Source: UBA2030 sp049969475 (GTDB lineage Bacteria; Bacteroidota; Bacteroidia; Bacteroidales; TTA-H9). Taken from it: 43,544 nt of DNA. Below, in pieces: positions 23,620-32,689 of this stretch. The notes under the pieces were generated by a model. It saw only the letters and a program-made list of their open reading frames with translations. It was not told the DNA's origin and made no database searches. Made by a program: the position numbers and the translations under genes. The stretch spans positions 1-43,544 of the forward strand of contig JBMFOU010000027.1 in NCBI GenBank assembly GCA_049969475.1. The letters run 5' to 3'. Numbering within the stretch: position 1 is the first letter of the stretch; each line of letters begins with the position of its first letter.

Positions 23620-25184
23620 TGGAAGCTCATAGTCATCATAATTTCTTTTTCCCTTTTCAGTGGTCTTTCAATTCTAAAGAGAGGAAACTCTTCACCCAGA
23701 AAGTTTCAATTAAAGACATAAAACCTAAGACTGATTTCTGGATTAATATTCCGAAACCCACTTCCGAAGAGAGTGAAGTAAAGCTGTACAACGAGCAAAA
23801 CTACTTCTATCCCTTTGTTCATAGAGTTTTGTATGATAAGGGAAATGATAATACACCCATTATCAAGCATTATGAACGGACAGAATCTCTTTCACAAACC
23901 CATGATTTAGAATACGTCATTTCCGTTAAAGCAGCCAAAACATCAACCTATAAACTTACCATCACCAACATCATTCTGGATATTTTCTCTACAGGCACTG
24001 GGGTCTTAATTTTTTACACAAAAAACCTTTCTTATCCTCACCTTGATGATATCCTACGCATACAACAGTTCGGTCGAAGAATTCTTCCGCCCTTCATGGG
24101 AAAGGACAATTTAGTGGAGGGAAGTAAGCTGGTGGAACTGGCAGACAGTATAGGAATTGTAGGGCTTAGAGGGCAATCATCCAGATACTATGAAGATTTT
24201 ACCTCTTACAAACCCGGGGACGACTGGCGTCCAGCCCGTTTCATCCGTTCACTCATCGAAGATTTCTCCACACAAATTGAAATTAAACCCGTTATTGATG
24301 ACCGCATGTTTGTGATGTCCTATGTTATCAACAATAGTCTTTCGTCTCAAGCTGAAAATAACTACGAAACATCTTTTATCAACTCAAAGAAAGTCTATTC
24401 ACTGATTTTCGTGGATGCTTCGGAACCTACTTGTCAGAACAAAGAAATGCGAATCAGGTTTCTCAAAGATGCCATAAATCCACGCTGGCAAAAATACGGT
24501 ACTATTTACGGAATAACCCGCTATTCCTTTTTGGTATTAGTAAATTCAAACACCCCACCTTTTATACTAGACCATTTCAAAACCATGTATTCACGAATGG
24601 TAGAGTTAGTACTCATTCAGCGGGCTTCCATTCTACGCTTTTCCGGAGAAGTTACATATCTAAGTAATCTTTCCAGAGATTCAGACCAAAACCTTGTTGA
24701 AAAAATCAGTGATTTTTATAAAGCATATATTCAATTTGTCAATCAAATCTATTTCAGAGAGATTACAGCCCAAGACCAAGGGATAGAACTCTATGACAAA
24801 TTGCAAGAAAAAATGCGTCTGGATGGACAAGTTAAAGACTTGGATGATGAAATCAGTGAATTGCACCAATATGCCACCATTCTTGAAGATGCCGAAAGAA
24901 ATGAAAGCCTCAAACAATTAACGATTTTGGGTACTATTTTCCTCATTCCCACTTTGGTTACCAGTTTCTTAGGAATGAACCTGGTATCAACACCTGATAA
25001 ATCATTTATATCACTTATTAGTAACTACTTTTATCTAATTCCAGGTCTTATCCTAGCGCCATTATTTGCTTACCTGTCTTTAAAAAGACAAAGGAAAAAG
25101 TTTTCACGTTATTTGCTGCTAGGGCTCACCACCATATCCATGCTTTTAACAATAATTATTCATTTGATAAAATATAAATGTTAA
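23619..25184 (+). CDS. CorA-family membrane effector of the type III CRISPR system
   Basis: A 521-residue protein with a large cytosolic N-terminal domain (to about 435), a coiled-coil approach helix (VKDLDDEISELHQYATILED), and three hydrophobic helices at the C-terminus. The first ends in the CorA signature Gly-Met-Asn at 452-454 (TSFLGMNLV), followed by YFYLIPGLILAPLFAYLSL and YLLLGLTTISMLLTIIIHLI. Magnesium CorA channels have two helices and no such long N-terminal domain; CRISPR CorA effectors do. In Bacteroides fragilis type III-B a CorA effector is switched on by SAM-AMP. Its coupling to the DHH enzyme here supports the same role. Confidence 0.82.
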   Translation: MEAHSHHNFFFPFQWSFNSKERKLFTQKVSIKDIKPKTDFWINIPKPTSEESEVKLYNEQNYFYPFVHRVLYDKGNDNTPIIKHYERTESLSQTHDLEYVISVKAAKTSTYKLTITNIILDIFSTGTGVLIFYTKNLSYPHLDDILRIQQFGRRILPPFMGKDNLVEGSKLVELADSIGIVGLRGQSSRYYEDFTSYKPGDDWRPARFIRSLIEDFSTQIEIKPVIDDRMFVMSYVINNSLSSQAENNYETSFINSKKVYSLIFVDASEPTCQNKEMRIRFLKDAINPRWQKYGTIYGITRYSFLVLVNSNTPPFILDHFKTMYSRMVELVLIQRASILRFSGEVTYLSNLSRDSDQNLVEKISDFYKAYIQFVNQIYFREITAQDQGIELYDKLQEKMRLDGQVKDLDDEISELHQYATILEDAERNESLKQLTILGTIFLIPTLVTSFLGMNLVSTPDKSFISLISNYFYLIPGLILAPLFAYLSLKRQRKKFSRYLLLGLTTISMLLTIIIHLIKYKC

Positions 25185-25654
25185 TAGCCATGAAAGATAA
25201 CAATATTACAAACTCATCATCAATTAGCTACCTCCTCGAAATAGAAAGATTCATAAAAAAGAAATTCGTCCATACAATATATATATATGTTATTGTAGGC
25301 ATTTTGCCTATTGGAATTGGTTTTTACTTATCATTCCATTCTTTACAGGTCAATGGTATTTATGAACTTACCTACAAGATCTTTCTTTTGATTACAGGAT
25401 TAATTTCTTCGTATCTAATTTTTAAATTCTTTTCTGGAGTTTTAATTAAATCAGAGGAAATCACAGAAAAAATTATAAATAACCACGCAAGTATCAAATT
25501 GGAAGAAATGAATCAATCCATAAAACTAAAAACTGAAATACTCAATATGTTTAAAAACAAGACCGAACTTGATCCTAAGGTTGTTGATTTATATATAAAT
25601 AATTTACTTATAGCGCTATTAACCATAGATAAAGATAAAAAAAACAATAATTAA
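25178..25654 (+). CDS. Small membrane protein coupled to corA
   Basis: A 158-residue protein with two membrane helices (YIYVIVGILPIGIGFYLSF near 32-50 and IFLLITGLISSYLIFKFFSG near 68-87) and a charged, helical cytosolic tail. The ATG at 25178 overlaps the corA stop by seven bases, a translational coupling arrangement; a second Met at 25190 is also possible. I do not recognise the family. Tight coupling suggests a partner of the CorA channel or a further membrane component of the same response. Confidence 0.65.
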   Translation: MLIAMKDNNITNSSSISYLLEIERFIKKKFVHTIYIYVIVGILPIGIGFYLSFHSLQVNGIYELTYKIFLLITGLISSYLIFKFFSGVLIKSEEITEKIINNHASIKLEEMNQSIKLKTEILNMFKNKTELDPKVVDLYINNLLIALLTIDKDKKNNN

Positions 25655-25665
25655 ATATAGTGAAA

Positions 25666-26442
25666 ATGGCTAACATTAAATCATTTTGTAATTTTATTGT
25701 AATAAGTACAATCTTTGGGCTATTAATTTCAGGATGTCAAAATCAGACTACTCCAATTCCTCCATTGTCGAAGCCACAAAAAGTGCTTATTGTGGTGGGC
25801 GATGATCGGAGCGGTTCAACGGTCGCCATAAGGAAACTGGATACTAATGACTATCGACAACTCTTCAACCTTATTCAACAATATGGTGGCGGAACTTTAG
25901 CTGTCGAAATCATTGGCAATCCTCAACCCCAACAAAAGCAGCCTTTTACATACTTCATTAAACCAGCTTTTCCTCTCTATCAATTCGATCCCATGGACCC
26001 AAAGTATACTTTAACCCAGAAAAAAAATATGAATTTAAAAAATGATAGTTTAAATATACTCAACCAAAGCATATCTCGAGAGAATCAATCACGAATAAAT
26101 AAATATCTTACAGAAATTCAGAATAATGTGATAACCTATATTCCATCGGGTGGCGACCATACAGACATAAATAGCTCTTTCTTATATATCAATAAACTTC
26201 TTAATGAACCAATTTTTAATCAATACAATAAGACTATCATTATTATTTGTAGTGATGGCATTCATCAACCCCGAAGCAAAATTGAACCTATCACTGAAAA
26301 ATTGCAGGGGGGACGAGCCGAAGTTCTCTTACTTGGTTGGCAAACAGACAAACAAGTCATTGAAGGATCCTTAGTACACGAGTTTGCCGACAAGACAAGT
26401 TTACTAGAATATTTGCATAATTCCTTAATTGGAAACAACTAA
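25666..26442 (+). CDS. Lipoprotein with a VWA-like domain
   Basis: A 258-residue protein with a lipoprotein signal: hydrophobic helix then lipobox LISGC with Cys24. The mature part starts with VLIVVGDDRSGSTVA, where Asp48-Arg-Ser-Gly-Ser resembles the MIDAS metal site (DxSxS) of von Willebrand factor A domains, and later carries TIIIICSDGIHQP, like the VWA Asp loop. The predicted site is the outer leaflet of the inner membrane or the outer membrane. The ATG at 25666 is preferred to a GTG at 25660. A VWA lipoprotein inside a CRISPR-linked operon is unusual. Confidence 0.65.
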   Translation: MANIKSFCNFIVISTIFGLLISGCQNQTTPIPPLSKPQKVLIVVGDDRSGSTVAIRKLDTNDYRQLFNLIQQYGGGTLAVEIIGNPQPQQKQPFTYFIKPAFPLYQFDPMDPKYTLTQKKNMNLKNDSLNILNQSISRENQSRINKYLTEIQNNVITYIPSGGDHTDINSSFLYINKLLNEPIFNQYNKTIIIICSDGIHQPRSKIEPITEKLQGGRAEVLLLGWQTDKQVIEGSLVHEFADKTSLLEYLHNSLIGNN

Positions 26443-26472
26443 AATGAATTAACCCTAACAATCATATAAACT

Positions 26473-27582
26473 ATGGAAAAAGATCATGCTAAAGCCCTCA
26501 ACTATTATCATGAGGCAGAAGATTATGCTGATAAGGCCAACGCCCTGGCAGCCGATGCTCGGGAATATCAGCAAAAGTATGCCCAGCTCAACGAGCTTCT
26601 GGAAAAATGGGATATCATTATGCGTGGCAATCATCCCTTGATTTACACAGTAATTTTCGTCATAGTTACCATTGTTGAATATCTCTTTTCCATTGATTTA
26701 TACAAAGATCTTTTGCCTCAGACTCCGTGGATAATACCTATTGGAATAGCTGTTGTGTCCGTCATTTTTTCTCATTTTATAGCACGTATGGTAAGCCCAT
26801 CGTTAAGGCAAAAGGAATTTGTGGAGAAGAGAAGTAATCCTTTTAATGAAGATAAAACCGATGAAGAATTAGAAAATAAGATTAAGCTCAATAGCTACTT
26901 CTGGGGAGTTATATCCATAATAGGAGCAGTATTCATCACCTATGTCATTTACAGACTTTCCAAAGAAAGAGTAGATCGTGAAATTGCTGCCCATATGCGA
27001 AAAGAACCTTTTGGGATTTACGATTTATTACCTGTTATTTTCTATGTAGCAGAAGTAATTTTTGGTTTTTATGTTTTATATATACTCAATCGACTGGGTA
27101 AATCGATACAACATAAGAGATGGAAAACTAAATTCGATACAGCCCTTGAAAGTATGGTTGAAAACACCCGAAAGGCTGTCTCTCATTTCTCAAAAGCAGA
27201 AGAGCATGGCTACAACATACTTACTGACACTGTTAGCCAGAGTCTGCACATGGCTTTTTACCGAAACAAACGTTGCAATCCAAGTGACGAATTGGAGTAT
27301 ATCGCGGAACCCGAAATGGAGGAGCATACTTTCCTCCTGCAACTTCGCAGAGACGACCCCAATGAAACAAAACAGGCCACCATACATATACACACGGAGT
27401 ACAACTATACAGCAACTGCAGCCTCCGACGTCGAAGGCAAGGCAGAATTTCGCTTCAAATCCTTCCCGCACGACCTGATTAGACGTGTAGAAGCCGAATT
27501 TATGGATGGAGCCAATGGGGCAGATGATGTAAACCTAACCACTAACCAGAAAAATTACCATATGCTAATTTTCAGGGTTTAA
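26473..27582 (+). CDS. Membrane protein with four helices and a helical head
   Basis: A 369-residue protein, unrecognised. Residues 1-50 are a polar helix with Ala/Glu/Tyr heptad-like spacing (ALNYYHEAEDYADKANALAA). Four membrane helices follow: LIYTVIFVIVTIVEYLFSI near 56-74, WIIPIGIAVVSVIFSHFIA near 85-103, FWGVISIIGAVFITYVIY near 143-160 and LLPVIFYVAEVIFGFYVLYI near 184-203. The C-terminal 160 residues are soluble and mixed alpha/beta. It follows the VWA lipoprotein by 30 bases and ends the operon. It may form an envelope complex with the lipoprotein and the 158-residue protein. Confidence 0.62.
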   Translation: MEKDHAKALNYYHEAEDYADKANALAADAREYQQKYAQLNELLEKWDIIMRGNHPLIYTVIFVIVTIVEYLFSIDLYKDLLPQTPWIIPIGIAVVSVIFSHFIARMVSPSLRQKEFVEKRSNPFNEDKTDEELENKIKLNSYFWGVISIIGAVFITYVIYRLSKERVDREIAAHMRKEPFGIYDLLPVIFYVAEVIFGFYVLYILNRLGKSIQHKRWKTKFDTALESMVENTRKAVSHFSKAEEHGYNILTDTVSQSLHMAFYRNKRCNPSDELEYIAEPEMEEHTFLLQLRRDDPNETKQATIHIHTEYNYTATAASDVEGKAEFRFKSFPHDLIRRVEAEFMDGANGADDVNLTTNQKNYHMLIFRV

Positions 27583-27789
27583 CACTTCTTCTATCTTTTT
27601 ATTCATCAGGAGATAAGATTGCCTTTATCAAGCTTTTTAAATTAACGTAATTCCACTTCAACCATTTATTTTGAAATATTACTAAACCACTTCATCTATT
27701 GGAAAATTAGAATTACTAATTAAGTGCATTGCTCTATCGATCTTTCAAGATAATCTGATGAAAAATAATAAACTTAAAATTATAAGGTT

Positions 27790-28977
27790 ATGTATAAACT
27801 GGAAGTCAGCTTAAAACAGCACACGCCCCTCATTCATTTTCAATGGAGCGAGGAAGGAGCCACCCTTAGAGCATCGGAAGTGAAACCCAAGCTCGATAGG
27901 TTCTTAATTAATAAGATAGGTAAGCGATCAATTAAGCAGCAATGGACAAAAGAAATTAAAGATAAACAAAATTCCGAAAAGCTTTCATTAGACTATAAAC
28001 TGTGGATTACAGAAGATGAGAATGATAAAAAAATTTATTATATTCCTGTTACGAATTTACCAAAAAGTTACAATAATGAGAATAATATAAAAAAAGATAT
28101 TGCTGATATATTAGAAAGCCGAAAAGCTAACATTCATTTGATTAAAAATACACCATACTTTGCAAACCAGGAGCCTTTAAAGAATGAAAATCTGAATGAA
28201 ACAAAATTAGCTGTAGTAAACAATGGAAATATTAAAGTTACTATATTAACAAAACACGTTGAATTGTACCATTACATAAAAGAAAATATCGAGGAGTTTT
28301 TCTGTGTCAATAACTTTGGCCAACGTCAATCAAAAGGTTTTGGGACATTCTACCTCAAATCAACTACCGAAGATATACTTGAAAAGGCGTTAGAAAAGAA
28401 TTTTCAAAAATTTATTAAACTAAGTAAATCCATTAACTCAATTGAAGATTTATTCAAGAAAATAGATAAAGATTATAAAACCATTAAAAATAATCCTTCA
28501 GGTGAAACATTAGTAAAAGAATATTTTTCAAAGAAGCAGGGAATCAGCTGGGAAAAAGAGTATATTTCAAAAGTTGTTGCCCAAAAAGGCAAAAAAGAAA
28601 GTTTTGAAGGACAAAATATTTATTTTGTTCGAGCCTTGTTAGGTCTTCCCACTTTTTTCGATTATCCTCAATTAAAGCCTAAAATGAAAGTAGAAATCAA
28701 AAATGCAGACTTTGAAAGATTTTCATCTCCTTTAACTTTTAAAGTTTTTTACAGGTCCAACAAACATTATCAAATCTATATAGCAGCTACTGAAAACTAT
28801 AAAATAATTATAAATCAAAAATTTAAATTTAAATGTGAAGGTCGTGAAGAAACACTAAATACGCCTGAAGACTTTGATATAATAGACTTTATGGAATTTA
28901 TAGAACCCATTTTAGCCAATAGATTATTATCTTATAGTGCGGATATGCCGAAATTTGACAATAAACCTTTATATTAA
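27790..28977 (+). CDS. Type III-B RAMP protein, Cmr1-like, copy a
   Basis: A 395-residue RAMP protein, the likely Cmr1 of the complex, which caps the crRNA 3' end region in Cmr assemblies. It opens MYKLEVSLKQHTPLIHFQW and then GATLRASEVKPKLDRF, the counterpart of the 'TPL...LRA' opening of Cmr1. A glycine-rich RAMP loop FGQRQSKGFGTF lies near 179-190, and ERFSSPLTFKVF sits near 317-328, the second RAMP half. It shares its first ~35 residues almost exactly with copy b (29757) but diverges afterwards. No other Cmr1 candidate exists, so one or both copies must fill that role. Confidence 0.7.
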   Translation: MYKLEVSLKQHTPLIHFQWSEEGATLRASEVKPKLDRFLINKIGKRSIKQQWTKEIKDKQNSEKLSLDYKLWITEDENDKKIYYIPVTNLPKSYNNENNIKKDIADILESRKANIHLIKNTPYFANQEPLKNENLNETKLAVVNNGNIKVTILTKHVELYHYIKENIEEFFCVNNFGQRQSKGFGTFYLKSTTEDILEKALEKNFQKFIKLSKSINSIEDLFKKIDKDYKTIKNNPSGETLVKEYFSKKQGISWEKEYISKVVAQKGKKESFEGQNIYFVRALLGLPTFFDYPQLKPKMKVEIKNADFERFSSPLTFKVFYRSNKHYQIYIAATENYKIIINQKFKFKCEGREETLNTPEDFDIIDFMEFIEPILANRLLSYSADMPKFDNKPLY

Positions 28978-29756
28978 GGTTAAACCCCAAAAAAATACGG
29001 CTTATAGACATTATTGACTTAACAAATTAGGAAATGGCCCGAGAAATTTTATTGCACATCTATTTCAACGCATAACATGAGATGAGAATGATTAATTTGA
29101 AAGTGGCATGAAACAAACCAGTAAGGAGCACTTTAATTAAACATCCCCTTTTTACTGAGGTAAAAGAGCTGATTGATGAAACATGAAACGACCACAGAAT
29201 TAAACGCACAGTCATTTCTGACGCTTTGTTCAAATTTCGCAGCCCCCTGCTGGTGGTATTCTAACGAAGTCATAATCTGGAAAGCTGGTGCTCAATCTCC
29301 GAATTCAGGTACGATGAAACGATTTTAAAGAATCCCAAAACACACATATGCTCAACGAATCCACCTACGGTTGGGCTCATTTCGCATCCTCTGTTGGGAA
29401 AGTAAAGGCAAATTGTCAACTGCATCCCTCCTTTCATTCCCTGGCACGCGGAGCAGAGACCCAGATATCAATCAAAGCCCCTTGAGGCTAAAATTAACAT
29501 TATCAGCCCCATAAGAACCTCAATTATTAACTGATTTCTTTTAAGAAAATTTTTTTGCTTAAAAAGTTGCAAAATAAAAATTTTTGATTACATTTACCCC
29601 TAATTTTGATGACCTCGTCTTTACCTCATCTACGCTACTTGACTTACTAACTTCTACTTTTAAACTATAAGAATTAACCCTTTAAGTTTTTTGCACCATC
29701 GGCCTTTCTTACTCAAGTAATGATGAACATGAAGTTTAAACGAAAAATTTACCGGA
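28978..29756. other. 779-base gap between the two Cmr1-like genes, no intact gene
   Basis: No open frame longer than a few dozen codons is seen on either strand. There is no array of regular repeats, so it is not a CRISPR array, and no transposase remnant or terminal inverted repeat was recognised. A -7 promoter element lies at 29601-29608. The left part looks like decayed sequence, for instance a lost gene or the scar of an insertion. Confidence 0.45.
29601..29608 (+). promoter_or_regulatory. -7 promoter element before the main cmr operon
   Basis: TAATTTTG matches TAnnTTTG. It would give a 5' leader of about 145 bases before Cmr1-like copy b. The AT-rich upstream sequence includes TTGCAAAATA (29567-29576), similar to one half of the island operator but with different spacing. 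Confidence 0.45.
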
Positions 29757-31016
29757 ATGTACAAACTTGAAGTAACACTGAAACAGCACACTCCCCTCAT
29801 TCATTTTCAATGGCACCAGGAAGGGGCAACCCTGAGAGCATCGGAGGTAAAACCTAAGCTCGATAAATATTTAATTTCAAAAATTAGAGATATAGAAGAC
29901 AAAGCATTCTACAACCCAGAAAGTAAATCTTTAAAATACAAACTGACCATCATTCCAGCAGAAGAAACTGACAACTCAATTCGATTAGAAATTACACGAG
30001 ATGTAAAAAATGACGTAACAAGATACAAAACCCAGCTCTTTCCTTTCTTTTTATCGAATATGGGTGGGGCTGCAAATGAAGAGGACTTAAAAAACTTTAT
30101 TCTTAATAATAGTTTGAAATTAATTTTCCTAACTAGCTATCAAGAATTAAAAAATGAAATAATCAATAATATTTGCGACTTTTTTCTGACGCATAACTTC
30201 GGTAACAGGCAGAGTAAGGGATTTGGATCATTTTATCCAGATGAAATTCATTTAAATGAAAATTGGTATAAAGAACCTAAATCAAACTTCTATTTTACAT
30301 TATCTTTTAATAACAGGGATTTAAATTCTTTTAGAAGTGCATTCGAGAAAATAGAATTATTTTACAAAGCTTTAAGGGGGGGTATTAATATAGTTAGAAA
30401 CAATAATAATTATTTCTACTTCAAATCACTAATGTTTTTATATGCTAAGCAAAAATATCATGCATTATGGGAAAAAAGAATAATTAAGGAAAAATTCTTC
30501 ATAAGTTTCTTGAATAACCAAAGAAAGCCAAATCACATGGCGGATATTCTTAATTTTAAATCAAATGATGCTTTTATTTTTAAGGATCTATTGGGATTAT
30601 CAACTGAGGAATCATGGTTAACTTATGAATCCAATATTGAGAAACAACAAGCTCAGAAAACACACAGCACTTATAGAATACTTAACGAAAACAAACGAGA
30701 TATTGAAAGATTTCCATCTCCAATTTTATTCAAGCCTATTATTACGAGTTGTCCGAATAAATATAAAATGAAAATCTTCATTATACTAAAACAGAAACTA
30801 ATCGATGATTACTTCATTAATAAATCTTTTGCAATAATTAAGAATAATGTGAAAGAAAGATGTATTTACTTGGATACACCTCCAGAATTCTCCCTTAAAG
30901 ATTTTCTCGAATTTTGTAAAAATATCGATATAAGCAATCATGTTGAACCCATCTATCAAACTACTCGCGAATTTAGAATTTTGCAAGAAATTTTTGAAGA
31001 ACTACATAATAACTAA
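29757..31016 (+). CDS. cmr1: Type III-B RAMP protein, Cmr1-like, copy b
   Basis: A 419-residue RAMP that heads the continuous cmr run. It opens MYKLEVTLKQHTPLIHFQWH, nearly the same as copy a, and carries the Gly-rich loop FGNRQSKGFGSF near 149-160 and ERFPSPILFKPI near 317-328. Five bases separate it from cas10. By position (before cas10, cmr3-6) it fits Cmr1, which binds crRNA and target at the 3' end of the complex. Beyond the N-terminus it is only distantly like copy a, so the two may not be interchangeable. The Cmr1 label rests on motifs and position. Confidence 0.72.
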   Translation: MYKLEVTLKQHTPLIHFQWHQEGATLRASEVKPKLDKYLISKIRDIEDKAFYNPESKSLKYKLTIIPAEETDNSIRLEITRDVKNDVTRYKTQLFPFFLSNMGGAANEEDLKNFILNNSLKLIFLTSYQELKNEIINNICDFFLTHNFGNRQSKGFGSFYPDEIHLNENWYKEPKSNFYFTLSFNNRDLNSFRSAFEKIELFYKALRGGINIVRNNNNYFYFKSLMFLYAKQKYHALWEKRIIKEKFFISFLNNQRKPNHMADILNFKSNDAFIFKDLLGLSTEESWLTYESNIEKQQAQKTHSTYRILNENKRDIERFPSPILFKPIITSCPNKYKMKIFIILKQKLIDDYFINKSFAIIKNNVKERCIYLDTPPEFSLKDFLEFCKNIDISNHVEPIYQTTREFRILQEIFEELHNN

Positions 31017-31021
31017 ACACA

Positions 31022-32671
31022 ATGAATAAGATTTATTCCGCCATTACCATAGGCCCCATATACGAAACACTGGAGAGGGCGCGTAAAACTCGTGCCTTGT
31101 GGGCCTCCAGTTACTTCTTCAGCTGGTTTATGAAAAATCTAATTATCCGACTCAAAGAGAAGGGTTACACGATTTTATTGCCAGCTCTTAAAAGCAAAAA
31201 TCCTAATGACCTCTTGTTTCATTCAAAACATGGTGCGGGCCTTTACGCAGACAGATTATATTTTTCATACGACGCGCAAAAAGGCAGAAACCCGAATTTA
31301 ATTATCCAAATTATCCAAGAAATGATATTAACTGCAAGTAAGGAATTAAAAAAGGAATTAAAAAATGAATTAAAAATAGATAATAATTACCTCTCACAGT
31401 ATCTTAATTTACATGTTGTTGAAATAGAGAATAACGGGGGCGTTTTTCCTCTTCAGGAACTCAACGAAATGCTCGATTTGGCTGAACTTCACTTAAACGC
31501 ACCTCTATGTGAAGGAGATATTCACAAACTTGCTGAAATTTTTGAAAATATTGATATCCGATCATTTCTATACAATGATGCTTTTGAAAACAGTGAAAAT
31601 TTAGTGCATAATGATAGCAGGATTTTCCCATCACTCTCGGAAATTGCAACAGCCACCCTGGGAAATATTCCCGAAAATGTTAAAGAAAAACTTAAGAAAA
31701 ATACACAAGGAATCCAAGAGGACGAAGAACTTTTTAAAATTCTAAATAATCATAAAATCAGGTTTTTCCCCTTTCATAAGTACTACGCACTCATTTACAC
31801 GGATGGCGATGGGATAGGTTCCATTCTCGCTCAGCTTTCTAAAAATAAAGAGAATGTTGTTAATAATTTACAGTGCTTTAGTGAAAAACTTTTTGAATTT
31901 AGCAAAAAGTCAGAAGAAATTCTTTACAACTATGGCGGACGTCTGGTATATGGCGGAGGAGACGACCTAATGGCTTTGGCTCCCATAGTAGGAAAACAGG
32001 AAAACGACTTTAAAACCCTTTTCTGGCTTGTAAACGAACTCGACCATGCTTTTAGTGAAACTATGAAGGACCTTGTGAATGAGTTAAACATGCAGGGAAT
32101 TCATATAACTATTCCCACGCTGTCCTACGGCATCATGATAGGTTATTACAAACATCCGCTCAAAGAGGCTCGTTGGGAAGCTCAGGAATTGTTAAGTAGA
32201 AAATATAAAGATGGTAAGAATATTGTGGCCATTAGGTTTCAGAAACACAGCGGACAGTTAATGGAAGCTGTTATCCATAAAAACAACAAGCAATCATGGT
32301 CTAAAATTCTAGAGCTCACCCAGAAAAACAAATATTTACCTTATTACAACGCTTCAAATGGCAATGAAATTAAATTAAGAAAGAATGACCTGCTCTCTGG
32401 CATCATTCACCGGTTAAAAGATGAGATATTTGAAACCACTCTAATAGAAGCTTTGAAAAACAATAAATTAGAAATTTTTATTAAGAATTCTTTTAATGAG
32501 AGTATTCACCAAAATAATGACTTTCTGAAAGAATTTAAGGATTTGGCATCCCTTACATTCATGGAATATTGCAAAGAAGAAACACCTTTACTTTGTGAAA
32601 TCCAGAAATTTAAAAACACCCTTTACGTGGTACTACGCTATATTCATTTCATTAACAGCGACAAAGAATAA
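31022..32671 (+). CDS. cas10: Cas10/Cmr2, signal-synthesising subunit of the type III-B complex
   Basis: A 549-residue Cas10 of the Cmr2 type. The N-terminus has GPIYETLERARKTRALWASS, typical of the Cmr2 N-terminal domain. The cyclase palm is intact: DGD at 261-263 (YTDGDGIGS) and GGGDD at 311-315 (VYGGGDDLMAL). No N-terminal HD nuclease motif is visible, and the protein is much shorter than classic Cmr2 (800 or more residues), so DNA cutting by Cas10 is unlikely. With CorA and a DHH enzyme nearby, its product is probably SAM-AMP rather than a cyclic oligoadenylate, but that cannot be read from sequence. Confidence 0.93.
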   Translation: MNKIYSAITIGPIYETLERARKTRALWASSYFFSWFMKNLIIRLKEKGYTILLPALKSKNPNDLLFHSKHGAGLYADRLYFSYDAQKGRNPNLIIQIIQEMILTASKELKKELKNELKIDNNYLSQYLNLHVVEIENNGGVFPLQELNEMLDLAELHLNAPLCEGDIHKLAEIFENIDIRSFLYNDAFENSENLVHNDSRIFPSLSEIATATLGNIPENVKEKLKKNTQGIQEDEELFKILNNHKIRFFPFHKYYALIYTDGDGIGSILAQLSKNKENVVNNLQCFSEKLFEFSKKSEEILYNYGGRLVYGGGDDLMALAPIVGKQENDFKTLFWLVNELDHAFSETMKDLVNELNMQGIHITIPTLSYGIMIGYYKHPLKEARWEAQELLSRKYKDGKNIVAIRFQKHSGQLMEAVIHKNNKQSWSKILELTQKNKYLPYYNASNGNEIKLRKNDLLSGIIHRLKDEIFETTLIEALKNNKLEIFIKNSFNESIHQNNDFLKEFKDLASLTFMEYCKEETPLLCEIQKFKNTLYVVLRYIHFINSDKE

Positions 32672-32689
32672 GAATAGGAGGCAAAACCC

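Noticed and set aside
23619..25184. Housekeeping magnesium transporter CorA
   Set aside because: The long cytosolic domain, three C-terminal helices and position between a DHH enzyme and cmr genes fit the CRISPR effector form better.
27062..27478. 138-codon plus-strand frame inside the four-helix membrane protein gene
   Set aside because: It lies in another frame of a gene with clear membrane helices, and its product is low in any recognisable pattern.
28978..29756. Possible CRISPR array or insertion sequence in the cmr1 gap
   Set aside because: No regularly spaced repeats, no terminal inverted repeats and no transposase-like frame were seen.
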